Part shown: positions 7,186-15,385 of the stretch, piece after piece
Numbering within the stretch: position 1 is the stretch's first letter
How the letters are laid out: each line of letters starts with the position of its first letter
From: Kribbella caucasensis
Lineage (GTDB): Bacteria; Actinomycetota; Actinomycetes; Propionibacteriales; Kribbellaceae
NCBI RefSeq assembly: GCF_004361855.1
Contig: NZ_SNWQ01000037.1
Span: 1 to 48,427 of the forward strand
DNA length: 48,427 nucleotides
Reading direction: 5' to 3'
Program-made: the position numbers and the translations under genes
The notes under the pieces: model-generated
Database searches by the model: none
The model's input: the letters and a program-made list of their open reading frames with translations, nothing else
What the model was told of the DNA's origin: nothing

Positions 7186-8743
7186 CGGTCTTCAAGTACT
7201 CATCGGCCTGCTTGGCCAGCTCCGTCTGCAGCTTGTCCAGCCCGGCCGACGAGACTGCCTTCTTCAGCTTGTCCAGGCCGGCGTCCACGTCCACCGCGCC
7301 GAAGAAGAGCGGGTTCCCGTACTGCGTGAACGCCTGCGAGATCTGGGCCTCTTCGCGCTTCACCGGGTTCACGTCGGGGATGAAGCTCGCGAACGTGTCG
7401 ACGGTGAAGTTGTCGTAGTCCTGCGCCCAGCTGAACCAGTCCGCCTCGGACTCGGTCATCAGCGCCGACCGCCGTTCCAGCGAAGTACGCCAGCAGAGCG
7501 CGAACCCGGGGAACGCGTAGGTGCTCAGCTGCTCGAACTTGTCCGCGCCGACCGGCTTCCAGTCCTTGCCCTCGACGCCGTACGAGATCAGGTCGTGGTT
7601 CTCCTTGATCGACAGCCAGTCCTCGAGCTGCATGGCCCGCTCGTTGCTCGCGCCCTTCGCGTTCAGCACGGTGAAGTTGTCGGCCTGGAACGTCTGGTTC
7701 GGCTTGGCCGACTTCCCGCCCTTCAGCGGTACGACGTTCGCCAGTTGCGCACCCTTGACGGCCTTCTGGAGTCCGGGCAGCAACGTCGTGGACGACAGGC
7801 CGTCGGTGGTCGCCCAGGCCGACGCGGTCTGCCCGTTCGTGAACAGGCCCTTCGTGGTGGCGGCGTCGACGTTGAGCGCGTCGCGGTTGATGATGCCGTC
7901 CTGGTAGTACTTGCGGATCGTACGCAGCGCGTCCACCACACCATCGAGTTCCCAGAACGGCACCGGGTCCGAGCTCCCGGTCTCTTTTGCGTTCTCGGCC
8001 AGGAAGAACGGCATCGACCCGCCGCTGAAGGACTGCGCGATCCGGTTGGCGTTCTCCCAGGAGGCGGCGTTGAACATCGCGACCGGGCCGGGGACGCAGG
8101 TCAGGTTCGACTGGTTCTGGCTGAGCGCGATCGGGGTCACTCGCGGATCGCGCTGCTTCACGTCGTACCAGAACTTCTCCAGTGTCGGGTAGTCGGTGAT
8201 CTCGGTGATGCCGTACTTCTCGGCCAGGTCCTGGCGGATGGCGAAGTGGTGGATCCGGCCGGCGCTGTTGACCTGCGGGATGCCCCAGAGCTTGCCGCTC
8301 CACTTGTTCAGCTCGATCAGCTTGTCGTTCAGCGTCTTCTGCAGGTTCGGGTACTTCCCGCCCGTCACCAGCGGGCCGACGTCGACCAGCGAGCCGCTGC
8401 CGACCAGTTGCGCCATGTTCAGCCAGCGGGCCTGCAGTGCCGTCTCGAACTTCTCTCCGGCGGTGAACTTCAGCAGCGCCTGGCTGCCGTAGTTGTTCCA
8501 GTTGATGAACTGCGGCGTGATGCTGAAGCCGAGGTCGGCCTGCAGCTTCTTGTTCACCGCCTCGAGTACTGCGGCCCACCCGTCCGGCACGGCACCGGGC
8601 AGCAGCAGCTTCAGATCCTTCGCGCCGTCACCAGACGACGAGTCGGAGTTCGAGTCACCGCAGCCGGACAGGCCGAGCACTGCGGCTAGGGACAGGCCAC
8701 CGCCGGCGGCCAGGAAACCACGACGGGACAGGTTTGCGGACAT
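7178..8743 (-). CDS. sugar ABC transporter solute-binding lipoprotein (locus A)
   Basis: Extracellular carbohydrate-binding lipoprotein, 521 aa. The signal peptide has a twin-arginine motif (SRRGFLAAGG, residues 6-15) and a lipobox LSGC with Cys28 as the lipidated residue, so it is probably Tat-exported and membrane-anchored. A Ser/Asp-rich linker precedes the solute-binding fold. The size of about 520 aa and the downstream pair of LplB/LplC-like permeases match importers of complex oligosaccharides. Last gene of a minus-strand operon after the two permeases. Confidence 0.9.
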   Translation of the reverse strand: MSANLSRRGFLAAGGGLSLAAVLGLSGCGDSNSDSSSGDGAKDLKLLLPGAVPDGWAAVLEAVNKKLQADLGFSITPQFINWNNYGSQALLKFTAGEKFETALQARWLNMAQLVGSGSLVDVGPLVTGGKYPNLQKTLNDKLIELNKWSGKLWGIPQVNSAGRIHHFAIRQDLAEKYGITEITDYPTLEKFWYDVKQRDPRVTPIALSQNQSNLTCVPGPVAMFNAASWENANRIAQSFSGGSMPFFLAENAKETGSSDPVPFWELDGVVDALRTIRKYYQDGIINRDALNVDAATTKGLFTNGQTASAWATTDGLSSTTLLPGLQKAVKGAQLANVVPLKGGKSAKPNQTFQADNFTVLNAKGASNERAMQLEDWLSIKENHDLISYGVEGKDWKPVGADKFEQLSTYAFPGFALCWRTSLERRSALMTESEADWFSWAQDYDNFTVDTFASFIPDVNPVKREEAQISQAFTQYGNPLFFGAVDVDAGLDKLKKAVSSAGLDKLQTELAKQADEYLKTVK

Positions 8744-8782
8744 GGGACAACTCCTGCGGGATTCGGTGGTGAATGAGACAGC

Positions 8783-9667
8783 TCAGCCCTTGGTGGCGCC
8801 GAGCGTGAGGCCTTTGACGAAGTAGCGCTGCGCGAACGGGTAGGCGAGCAGGATCGGCCCGATGGTGACCGCGGTGAGGGCGAGCCGGAGCTGGTAGACC
8901 GGCGCCGCCTGGGCGGTGGACTGCGGCAGGGTGGCCGCGTTGGTGACACTGGAGATCAGGTTCTGCAGCAGCAGTTGCAGTGGGTACTTCTCGGTGTCGG
9001 AGATGAACAGCAGGGCGTGGAACCACTCGTTCCAATAGGTGACGGCGTAGAACAGCGCGATCACCGCGAGAATCGGTTTGGACAGCGGCAGCCCGATCTG
9101 GAAGAAGATCCGCAACTCGCTCGCGCCGTCCACCCGGGCGGACTCCAGGATCTCCTCCGGCAGCTGGCGGAAGAAGCTCACCTGGATGAACACCAGGAAA
9201 GGGGCCACCAGCAACGGCAGGATCACCGCGAACAGGCTGTTCTGCAGATTCAGGTACTGGGTGACGAGCAGGTACATCGGGACCAGGCCACCGGTGAACA
9301 GCATCGGGATGTAGGTGAAGATCGCCAACGGCCGGCTGATGTAGGGCAGTCGTCGAGCGATCACCCAGCTGATCCCGGAGGTCGCCGCCAACGACAGCGC
9401 CGTACCGACGACCGTGATGAAGATGCTGGCCCGGTACGCCGAAAGCACGGCCGGGCCGGTGAAGATCGTCCGGTACGCCTCGAGCGAGAACGGGTCCGGG
9501 AACAAGCTGTACCCGCTGACGGACAGCTTCGACTCGTCGGTGAACGAGCCCGCGATGATCATCCAGAACGGGATCAGGCAGAGCAGCCCGAACACCGTCA
9601 CGCAGATGACGCTGATGACGGTGAAAGGCTCGACCGTACGCCGGCCGGCCGCGGTTGAGGTGCTCAC
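8783..9667 (-). CDS. carbohydrate ABC transporter permease, LplC/MalG type (locus A)
   Basis: Inner-membrane permease of 294 aa with about six membrane segments. The EAA loop ESARVDGASELRIFFQIGLPLSKP contacts the ATPase. The C-terminus YPFAQRYFVKGLTLGATKG is typical of the LplC/YtcP branch. The start is GTG 9667 (Val-Ser-Thr-Ser); the frame extends much further upstream but overlaps the previous permease. GTG 9667 overlaps the previous stop by 4 bases. No ATPase gene is present; in related actinomycetes a shared MsiK-type ATPase energises such importers. Confidence 0.9.
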   Translation of the reverse strand: MSTSTAAGRRTVEPFTVISVICVTVFGLLCLIPFWMIIAGSFTDESKLSVSGYSLFPDPFSLEAYRTIFTGPAVLSAYRASIFITVVGTALSLAATSGISWVIARRLPYISRPLAIFTYIPMLFTGGLVPMYLLVTQYLNLQNSLFAVILPLLVAPFLVFIQVSFFRQLPEEILESARVDGASELRIFFQIGLPLSKPILAVIALFYAVTYWNEWFHALLFISDTEKYPLQLLLQNLISSVTNAATLPQSTAQAAPVYQLRLALTAVTIGPILLAYPFAQRYFVKGLTLGATKG

Positions 9668-10677
9668 AGGATGCTGCTCTCCTTCGCGTACCGGCGCTGG
9701 ACGAGCACGGCCAGCACGACGAGGACGAAGCCGACGACCGACTGGAACAGCCCTACTGCCGCCGTACTGCCGAAGTCGCCGAGCTGTCGCAGCGACCGGA
9801 AGACGTAGGTGTCGATCACGTCGGTGGTCGGGAAGAGCGTGCCGTTGTCGCCGACGATCGCGTAGATGGTGCCGAAGTCGCCGTAGAAGATCCGGCCGAT
9901 CCCGAGGACCAGCAGCACGGCCGCGGTCGGGCGGAGCAGCGGCACGGTGATCCGGAACGCCATCTGGGTGCGGGACGCGCCGTCGATCATGCCGGCCTCG
10001 TACACCTCCTCTGGGATCGCGGTGATCGCGGCCAGGAAGATGATGCTGAGATAGCCGCCGAGCTGCCAGATCTTCACCACCGTGAGGATCCACGGCCACG
10101 GTCCGGGCTGGGTGTACCACTCGACCTGCGGCAGGTTGAACACGTGCAGCAGGTCGTTCGCGGCACCGCCGCTGCCGCCGACGCCGGCCAGCAGGACCTG
10201 CAGGATGATGCTGATCACGATCGGCGAGACGAAGTACGGGAAGAAGATCACGGACTGGATCGCTCGCTTGAACAGCTTCACCCGGATCTCGTTCAGCATC
10301 ACCGCGAGGGTGATCCCGGTGAGCAGCGTGGCGCCGAGGAACAGCGTGTTCAGGAACAACGTGTTCGCCAGGATCCGGGGCGCGTCACCGGTGCTGAAGA
10401 AGTACCGGAAGTTGTCCAGCCCGCTCCACGGACTGCCGAAGACACCGTCGCTGATCGAGAAGTCCTTGAAGGCCACCACCAGGCCGGCCATCGGCGCGTA
10501 ACTGAACACCACGAAGAAGGCGATCGCGGGCAGTGCCAGCAGCACCAGACCGAGCGGAGGCCGTCGCCGCGGTCGCTTGGCCGGGGTGCGCGGTGGATCG
10601 GCCGGCCGTTGAGGCGGTACTGCGTCATCGGTGCCCGGCTCACTGCCGGACTCCATCACCAGTGAATTGGCCCGCAC
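9664..10677 (-). CDS. carbohydrate ABC transporter permease, LplB/MalF type (locus A)
   Basis: Membrane permease of 337 aa and first gene of the locus A importer operon. A Pro/Arg-rich cytoplasmic N-terminus of about 40 residues precedes six predicted helices (PPLGLVLLALPAIAFFVVFSYAPMAG is the first). The EAA loop EAGMIDGASRTQMAFRITVPLLRP is at about residues 225-250. The GTG start at 10677 is supported by GAGGAGG at 6-base spacing; an in-frame ATG seven codons later is the alternative. LacI-type operators lie 46-193 bp upstream. Confidence 0.9.
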   Translation of the reverse strand: MRANSLVMESGSEPGTDDAVPPQRPADPPRTPAKRPRRRPPLGLVLLALPAIAFFVVFSYAPMAGLVVAFKDFSISDGVFGSPWSGLDNFRYFFSTGDAPRILANTLFLNTLFLGATLLTGITLAVMLNEIRVKLFKRAIQSVIFFPYFVSPIVISIILQVLLAGVGGSGGAANDLLHVFNLPQVEWYTQPGPWPWILTVVKIWQLGGYLSIIFLAAITAIPEEVYEAGMIDGASRTQMAFRITVPLLRPTAAVLLVLGIGRIFYGDFGTIYAIVGDNGTLFPTTDVIDTYVFRSLRQLGDFGSTAAVGLFQSVVGFVLVVLAVLVQRRYAKESSIL

Positions 10678-10722
10678 CGTGATCCTCCTCGGTGTTCGCG
10701 GGATGCTGCGTCAACCGGATTA

Positions 10723-10737
10723 GGCAAACGCTTTCCC
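10723..10737 (-). promoter_or_regulatory. LacI-type operator upstream of the locus A importer
   Basis: The minus strand reads GGGAAAGCGTTTGCC, an asymmetric match to the LacI-family AAAnCGnTTT consensus, 46 bp before the permease start. Confidence 0.5.
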
Positions 10738-10856
10738 GCAAATTACAGAGGGGTTTCCGGGTTGTCCAGACCTTGATCGGGCGCCGCCGCTGCGAAAGTT
10801 TTCGTCCGCCCAGGATCCTTGACGGTGCCTGTGGCCCGCTCTAGCGTCCCAGCGCA

Positions 10857-10870
10857 GGCAAACGTTTGCC
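10857..10870. promoter_or_regulatory. perfect LacI-family operator palindrome
   Basis: GGCAAACGTTTGCC is a perfect 14-bp palindrome of LacI-operator type, 53 bp past the lacI-like gene stop and 180 bp before the importer operon. With the site at 10723-10737 it makes a two-operator arrangement suited to looping (inference). Confidence 0.65.
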
Positions 10871-10923
10871 CGCTCTGTCTGTCGGGAGGAAGCTTTGTGA
10901 CCAGGGTTGTTCGCCGGGAGAGG

Positions 10924-11961
10924 CTAATTCGGTACGGCGCTCTCGCGGACGATCAGTTCGATCGGCAGCTCGACGTGGCCTTGGGGGTCGGCACCCCGCA
11001 TCCGGTCGAAGAGGAGTCGCAGTCCCGTCGCGCCCATCTCGCCGAGGGGCTGGCGGACGGTGGTCAGCATCGGCGCCGTGGCGCGGGCCTCGTCGACGTC
11101 GTCGAAGCCGACCACGCTGATGTCCTTGCCGACCTGCAGACCGTGCTCGCGGATCACCCGGCAGGCGGAGACGGCCATCAGGTCCGAAGCGACGAACACC
11201 GCCGTCGGGCGTTTGGCTGTGGGCTGCGCGAGCAGTTTCGCCATCGCGAGGGCGGCGTCGGGCTCGTTGAAGTTGCCGTCGTGCAGGTAGCTCTCCGGGA
11301 TCGGCAGGCCGGCGTCAGACATCGCCGTCCGGTAGCCGGCCAGCCGGGCCTTGGCGCAGAGCTTGCCGGGCGAACCGCCGATGTAGGCGATTCGCTGATG
11401 GCCGAGCTCGATCAGGTGCCGGGTCGCCGCGGCGCCTCCGCCTTCGTTGTCGGCGGCAACGGTCGGTACGCCGGGTGGCGGTGGCGAGATCGGGTCGACG
11501 ATCACGCACGGGATGCCGAAGTGGGTGAGCCAGTCGTGCTGGGCGGCCGTCGTCTCCAGCAGGACCAGCAGGACACCCGCCGTACCCCGGTCGATCAGGT
11601 GGTCCAGCCAGCCACCACCCGGGTACTCGCGGTGCCGATGGGCGTAGTCCGACGAGGCGACCACGATGTCCAGTCCCGCGTCACGCGCGGCTGCCTCGAT
11701 GCCGTCCAGCACGTTGGCGGCGTACGTCGTGCGCAGGCCGTGCATCACGACATCGATCAGCCGGCCGGAACCCGGTTGGTCCGACGGCTTACTGGGACGG
11801 CGCAGGTACCCGACCTCGAGGAGCGCCTCGGTCACCTTCTGACGGGTCGCGGCGCCGACACCACCACGGCCGTTGATCACCTTGCTGACCGTCGGCACCG
11901 AGACGCCGGCCATCCGGGCGACCACGGCCATGGTCGGACCCGTTCGGACCGTCTCGACCAC
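10924..11961 (-). CDS. LacI-family transcriptional regulator of carbohydrate locus A
   Basis: Sugar-responsive repressor of about 345 aa. The helix-turn-helix MAVVARMAGVSVPTVSKVING is near residues 11-31, and the effector domain runs to ELIVRESAVPN. Start choice: GTG 11961 has GGAGG at 5-base spacing, whereas GTG 11967 directly abuts that site, so 11961 is preferred. It lies between the importer operon (same strand, downstream) and the divergent GH43 gene, whose start is only 20 bp away, so one operator region may control itself and GH43. The palindromes at 10857-10870 and 10723-10737 are its likely operators at the importer (inference). Confidence 0.9.
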   Translation of the reverse strand: MVETVRTGPTMAVVARMAGVSVPTVSKVINGRGGVGAATRQKVTEALLEVGYLRRPSKPSDQPGSGRLIDVVMHGLRTTYAANVLDGIEAAARDAGLDIVVASSDYAHRHREYPGGGWLDHLIDRGTAGVLLVLLETTAAQHDWLTHFGIPCVIVDPISPPPPGVPTVAADNEGGGAAATRHLIELGHQRIAYIGGSPGKLCAKARLAGYRTAMSDAGLPIPESYLHDGNFNEPDAALAMAKLLAQPTAKRPTAVFVASDLMAVSACRVIREHGLQVGKDISVVGFDDVDEARATAPMLTTVRQPLGEMGATGLRLLFDRMRGADPQGHVELPIELIVRESAVPN

Positions 11962-11981
11962 TTTCACCTCCAGGGACTGAG

Positions 11982-13688
11982 ATGACGAATACCGCCGTAA
12001 GCAACCCGATCCTGCCAGGATTCCATCCCGACCCGTCGATCGTCCGCGTCGGGGCGGACTACTACGTGGCGAACAGTACGTTCGAGTGGTTCCCGGGGAT
12101 CCGGTTGCACCACTCGCGGGATCTCGTCCGGTGGACGCCGGTGGGGTACGCCCTGACGTCTTCGGAGAGCCTGCCGTTGCGCGGCGTACCGGATTCGGGC
12201 GGTGTCTGGGCGCCTTCGCTGAGTTATCACGCCGGGCGGTACTGGTTGGTCTTCGCGGTGATCTACACGGTCGGCGGGCCGTTCAAGGACCTGGACATCT
12301 TCCTGATCAGCGCGCCGTCCGTCACCGGTCCCTGGTCGGAGCCCGTGCAGCTTGGTGGGGGCGGGTTCGATCCGTCGCTCTTCCATGATGCGGACGGGCG
12401 GAGCTGGCTGGTCAACATGACGTGGGACCACCGGCCCGGTCACTCGCCGTTCGCCGGGATCGTGCTGCAGGAGCTCGAGCTGTCGACCGGCCGACTGCTC
12501 GGTCGGCCGCGGACGGTGCTGACGAATTCGGAGCTGATCGAGGGGCCCAACCTGTACCGCCGTGACGGGTGGTACTACCTGATGCTCGCCGAGGGCGGTA
12601 CCGGCTGGAACCACGGGATCCTGATGGCACGGTCCCGGTCTCTTGGGGGTCCGTACGAGCTCGATCCGCGCGGCTCGCTGCTCACGTCCCGCGACAACCC
12701 CGGCCTGGCGCTGCAGAAGGCGGGTCATGGCGAACTCGTAGAGACCCCGACGGGGGAGTGGTACCTGGCCCATCTCGCGAGCCGCCCGGTCCTCTCCCGA
12801 GGCGAACGCCGCTCCATCCTCGGCCGTGAAACCTGCCTCCAACAAGTCACCTGGACCGAAGACAACTGGCTCCGCCTGACCAACGGCACCCACTGGCCCA
12901 GCGAGCAAGTAGCCGTCCCACCCCCCAAACCAGAGACCCCGTACGCCGCTGCTTCGACCAACGGCAGGTTCAACGGAGCCGTCCTCGGCGACGAATGGTG
13001 TTCTCTCCGTGAGCCGATGGACGACTCCTGGGTGAACCTGACCGAACGACCCGGCTACCTCCGCCTCCGCGGCCGCCAGAGCATGCGCTCCAGATTCGCC
13101 CTGAGCCTCGTCGCGCAACGAATCACCCGCACCCGCCTGACCGCGACCACCTCGCTCGACTACCACCCGCAGTACAGAGGCCAACGCGCCGGACTCGTCT
13201 TCTGGTACGACACCACCAACCACTACCTCCTCGGCGTCACCGGCACCGACGACGGCCCCCGCATCTTCCTAGCCACCTCGATCGACGGCACCTACACCGA
13301 ACACATCACCGACCTCCCCGCCACCGCCCCAGTCCACCTCAGAGGCGAACTCCGCGACGCCCACCTAACCTTCACCGCCGCAATCCCAACCGCCGCAATC
13401 CCAACCGCCGCAATCCCAACCGCCGCCACCCCCACCGCGGCCGGCCTCGCGGCCCCCACCGCCAACCCAACGGCCCCCACCGCCGACCCCACGGCCCCCA
13501 CCGCCGACCCCACGGCGCCCATCGACAACCTCACCTGGCACGCCGTCGGCCCCACCCTCGATGCAGGCGTGCTCTCCGACGACTACGGCACGACCCTCCG
13601 CTTCACCGGCGCCTTCGTAGGCCTGGTCTCCGAAGACCTCCCCACCACCACCCTCCCCGCCGACTTCCACCACTTCCACCTGACCTGA
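11982..13688 (+). CDS. glycoside hydrolase family 43 beta-xylosidase/arabinofuranosidase-like protein with repeat insertion
   Basis: Intracellular glycosidase of 568 aa expected to trim xylan or arabinan side-chain oligosaccharides. The five-blade propeller carries the GH43 triad: general base Asp17 (PGFHPDPSI), pKa modulator about Asp130 (FDPSLFHDADG) and general acid Glu187 (ELIEGPNLYR). A C-terminal beta-sandwich of GH43_C2 type starts near residue 325. That domain is interrupted at about residues 466-510 by a Pro/Thr/Ala-rich stretch made of in-frame tandem repeats. AGGGA lies 5 bases before the ATG and there is no signal peptide, so the substrate must be imported, fitting the neighbouring ABC system. 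Xylosidase versus arabinofuranosidase cannot be decided. Confidence 0.9.
   Translation: MTNTAVSNPILPGFHPDPSIVRVGADYYVANSTFEWFPGIRLHHSRDLVRWTPVGYALTSSESLPLRGVPDSGGVWAPSLSYHAGRYWLVFAVIYTVGGPFKDLDIFLISAPSVTGPWSEPVQLGGGGFDPSLFHDADGRSWLVNMTWDHRPGHSPFAGIVLQELELSTGRLLGRPRTVLTNSELIEGPNLYRRDGWYYLMLAEGGTGWNHGILMARSRSLGGPYELDPRGSLLTSRDNPGLALQKAGHGELVETPTGEWYLAHLASRPVLSRGERRSILGRETCLQQVTWTEDNWLRLTNGTHWPSEQVAVPPPKPETPYAAASTNGRFNGAVLGDEWCSLREPMDDSWVNLTERPGYLRLRGRQSMRSRFALSLVAQRITRTRLTATTSLDYHPQYRGQRAGLVFWYDTTNHYLLGVTGTDDGPRIFLATSIDGTYTEHITDLPATAPVHLRGELRDAHLTFTAAIPTAAIPTAAIPTAATPTAAGLAAPTANPTAPTADPTAPTADPTAPIDNLTWHAVGPTLDAGVLSDDYGTTLRFTGAFVGLVSEDLPTTTLPADFHHFHLT
13377..13511 (+). repeat. two in-frame minisatellites inside GH43
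   Basis: Three exact copies of the 15-mer GCCGCAATCCCAACC (13377-13421) plus one diverged copy (13422-13436). Then come three copies of a 21-mer beginning ACGGCCCCCACCGCC (13449-13511, two exact). Both periods are multiples of three, so copy-number change preserves the frame. They encode AAIPT and PTAPTAD repeats. Confidence 0.9.
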
Positions 13689-13709
13689 CCCACCGACCAC
13701 CCCGATTGC

Positions 13710-13809
13710 GTACATATGGACAGGTAGTAGTCCCCTCCCCGGTAACCCCCCACGCCTGACGCCCACCGAATTCACGCCCCAAAGCCGACTACTACCTGTC
13801 CATCGGTAC
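13710..13809 (+). repeat. 100-bp dispersed inverted-repeat element, copy 1
   Basis: It starts and ends with GTAC. The arms ATGGACAGGTAGTAGTC (13716-13732) and GACTACTACCTGTCCAT (13787-13803) are a perfect 17-bp inverted repeat around a 54-bp centre. About 80% identical by eye over the whole 100 bp to 25013-25112 on the opposite strand, including the centre (ACGCCCACCGA shared), with compensating single-base indels. Confidence 0.8.
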
Positions 13810-13920
13810 ACCGGCGACGTGGGCGGGGCGGCGGGCAACGAGGTGCGCGTTTGACCCGTCCTGCGTACACCAAGGCGGGACCGTGACCAAGAACCCGGGG
13901 GCATGAACAAGAAATAACGT

Positions 13921-14060
13921 GACCGAGGTCCCGGCTTCGTGACCGAGGTCCCGGCTTCTTGACCGAGGCCCCCACTTCTTGACCGAGGTCCCCGCTTCCT
14001 GACCGAGGTCCCCGCTTCCTGACCGAGGTCCCCGGTTCGCGACCGAGGTCCCGGGTTCCT
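13921..14060. repeat. tandem array of seven 20-bp units
   Basis: Seven contiguous units of GACCGAGGTCCCCGCTTCCT or close variants in perfect 20-bp register; units 4 and 5 are identical. There are no spacers, so it is not CRISPR. A single diverged unit is found at 24856-24875. Confidence 0.9.
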
Positions 14061-14075
14061 GTCCAGGCGGTGCGG

Positions 14076-14837
14076 TCAGTGGGTCGCGGTGATCAGGACC
14101 GTGTGTTTGCGGACGAAGAAGTGGCCGTCGGCATCGATCTTCGCCTGCACCAGCTCGCGTACGGCGGACTCTTCCTCGGCTGTGAGTGGTTCCTCGGTGA
14201 GGCTGCCGAGGTAGTCGAGGACGGGCTCGGGGGACGGGATCACCAGGTTGCACGGATAGCGTTCGACCCGAACCTCCGCGAAGTAGCCGCCCACAATCTC
14301 TCCGCCCGTCTCGGCGGTGAAGTCGTTCATCGTCAGACCGCGGAGCATGGCCGGCCGCCCGATCGCGGGGCCGAGGTCGCGGAGCTCCTGCATGTGGTCG
14401 CGACCGTTGACCGCGGCAACCAGTCGCCCACCGTTCCGCAGTACCCGGGCGAACTCGCGCAACGCCGCGGTCGGATCGTCCAGGTGGTACAGCATGTGGT
14501 TCGCGATCACCACATCAAAGGTGCCGTCCCCGAACGGCAGCTCCGTCGCGTCGCACTGCCGTACCTCAGCCCCCGGGACCTTCCGCAACTCCTCGCACAT
14601 CGCCGGCGAGAAGTCCGTCAATGTCAACCGCGCCCCCTCATGCGGCAGCTCAGCCCACAGCTTCCCCGTCCCAGCCCCCACCTCGAGCACGTCCCCCTGC
14701 GCCACCACCCGCTCGGCCAACCAGGCAAACCATCCTCGCGGATCAGTCCCGAACGCATGCACCCCCATCCGAGCCCGCAGCCGCCCACTCCCACCCGAAT
14801 ACTGCTGAACCGCATGCCCAGAAGGCGTCGAAGTCAT
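14076..14837 (-). CDS. class I SAM-dependent methyltransferase
   Basis: Methyltransferase of 253 aa with the Methyltransf_11/25 pattern. Motif I is VLEVGAGTGKLW (about residues 50-61), an acidic residue follows in LTLTDFSP, and the post-motif segment is DATELPFGDGTFDVVIANHMLYHLDDP (about 95-120). The start is ATG 14837 because TACGAT sits 6 bases upstream (leaderless); the frame stays open upstream through the terminator and neighbouring gene but is not coding there. The acceptor substrate is unknown. The 3' side abuts the 20-bp tandem array. Confidence 0.88.
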   Translation of the reverse strand: MTSTPSGHAVQQYSGGSGRLRARMGVHAFGTDPRGWFAWLAERVVAQGDVLEVGAGTGKLWAELPHEGARLTLTDFSPAMCEELRKVPGAEVRQCDATELPFGDGTFDVVIANHMLYHLDDPTAALREFARVLRNGGRLVAAVNGRDHMQELRDLGPAIGRPAMLRGLTMNDFTAETGGEIVGGYFAEVRVERYPCNLVIPSPEPVLDYLGSLTEEPLTAEEESAVRELVQAKIDADGHFFVRKHTVLITATH

Positions 14838-14849
14838 CCCCCGATCGTA
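14838..14849 (-). promoter_or_regulatory. -10 box of leaderless promoter for the methyltransferase
   Basis: Minus-strand TACGAT (14849-14844), six bases, then ATG 14837. Confidence 0.55.
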
Positions 14850-14933
14850 ACCACCACGCCGCCCGCCAACGCGGCGGTCGACGACCCTGCGGAGCACCTC
14901 GTAGAAGCCGGTCCCGCTGGACGGAGAGACATG

Positions 14934-14971
14934 GCAGGGCCTGGCGACCACCTGTTGTCGCCAGGCCCTGC
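14934..14971. terminator. strong hairpin terminator between DUF6458 and methyltransferase genes
   Basis: A perfect 15-bp stem (GCAGGGCCTGGCGAC at 14934-14948, complement at 14957-14971) with an 8-base loop. It lies 9 bp after the DUF6458 stop on the minus strand. There is no clear T-tract, so termination efficiency is uncertain. Confidence 0.75.
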
Positions 14972-14980
14972 AGCGGCGTT

Positions 14981-15208
14981 TTACAGCCGCGGGTCTCGGG
15001 TTGTCGGGTCGCGGTGTTCTTCGACGACTGTGTGGGAGGTTCGTGAGCGCTGGCCGTTGAGGATCACGGCGAGGATCAGGCCGAGCGCGCCGGCTCCCAT
15101 CATGATGTAGCCGACCATGGTCAGGTCGACACCGCTGATCCGGTCCGAAACCGCAAAGGCCAGGATGCCGCCGACCGCCAGCAGGAAGATCCCCGCACCG
15201 ATGCCCAT
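14981..15208 (-). CDS. DUF6458 family small membrane protein
   Basis: Protein of 75 aa with two predicted membrane helices: MGIGAGIFLLAVGGILAFAV, and MVGYIMMGAGALGLILAVIL after a short DRISGVD loop. A charged His/Asp/Arg tail follows. This two-helix layout with DRI(S)GVDL is the actinobacterial DUF6458 pattern. ATG 15208 has GAGGAGG at 6-base spacing; a longer upstream frame lacks a start signal. Function is unknown. The strong hairpin immediately downstream makes it monocistronic. Confidence 0.8.
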   Translation of the reverse strand: MGIGAGIFLLAVGGILAFAVSDRISGVDLTMVGYIMMGAGALGLILAVILNGQRSRTSHTVVEEHRDPTTRDPRL

Positions 15209-15385
15209 CGCACGCCTCCTCGGGTTGTGCTCCACGGAGCTCCTTCGGGTTGGCTCCAGGGCGTGCCACGAGCTGTCGTGAATCGCCCGCACGTCCGGTG
15301 CCCGATCGCCTGAGGAGTGAAACCCGCTGACGCCGCACCCGGCTTTGCCTGCGAATGCAAACCGCGACCGCCGCCTCGAAGCAGA

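Larger units (their letters stand above)
13689..14075. other. intergenic repeat region 1 (no gene)
   Basis: 387 bp between the GH43 and methyltransferase stops with no credible gene. It holds the 100-bp inverted-repeat element copy 1 (13710-13809), about 110 bp of unassigned GC-rich sequence, and seven tandem 20-bp units (13921-14060). Confidence 0.8.

Noticed and set aside
13710..13714. GTACA at both ends of the 100-bp element as a target-site duplication
   Set aside because: The copy at 25013-25112 carries GTACA at the same spacing, so it is part of the element rather than duplicated target DNA.
13921..14060. Possible CRISPR array
   Set aside because: The 20-bp units are directly contiguous with no spacers, and no cas genes are nearby.
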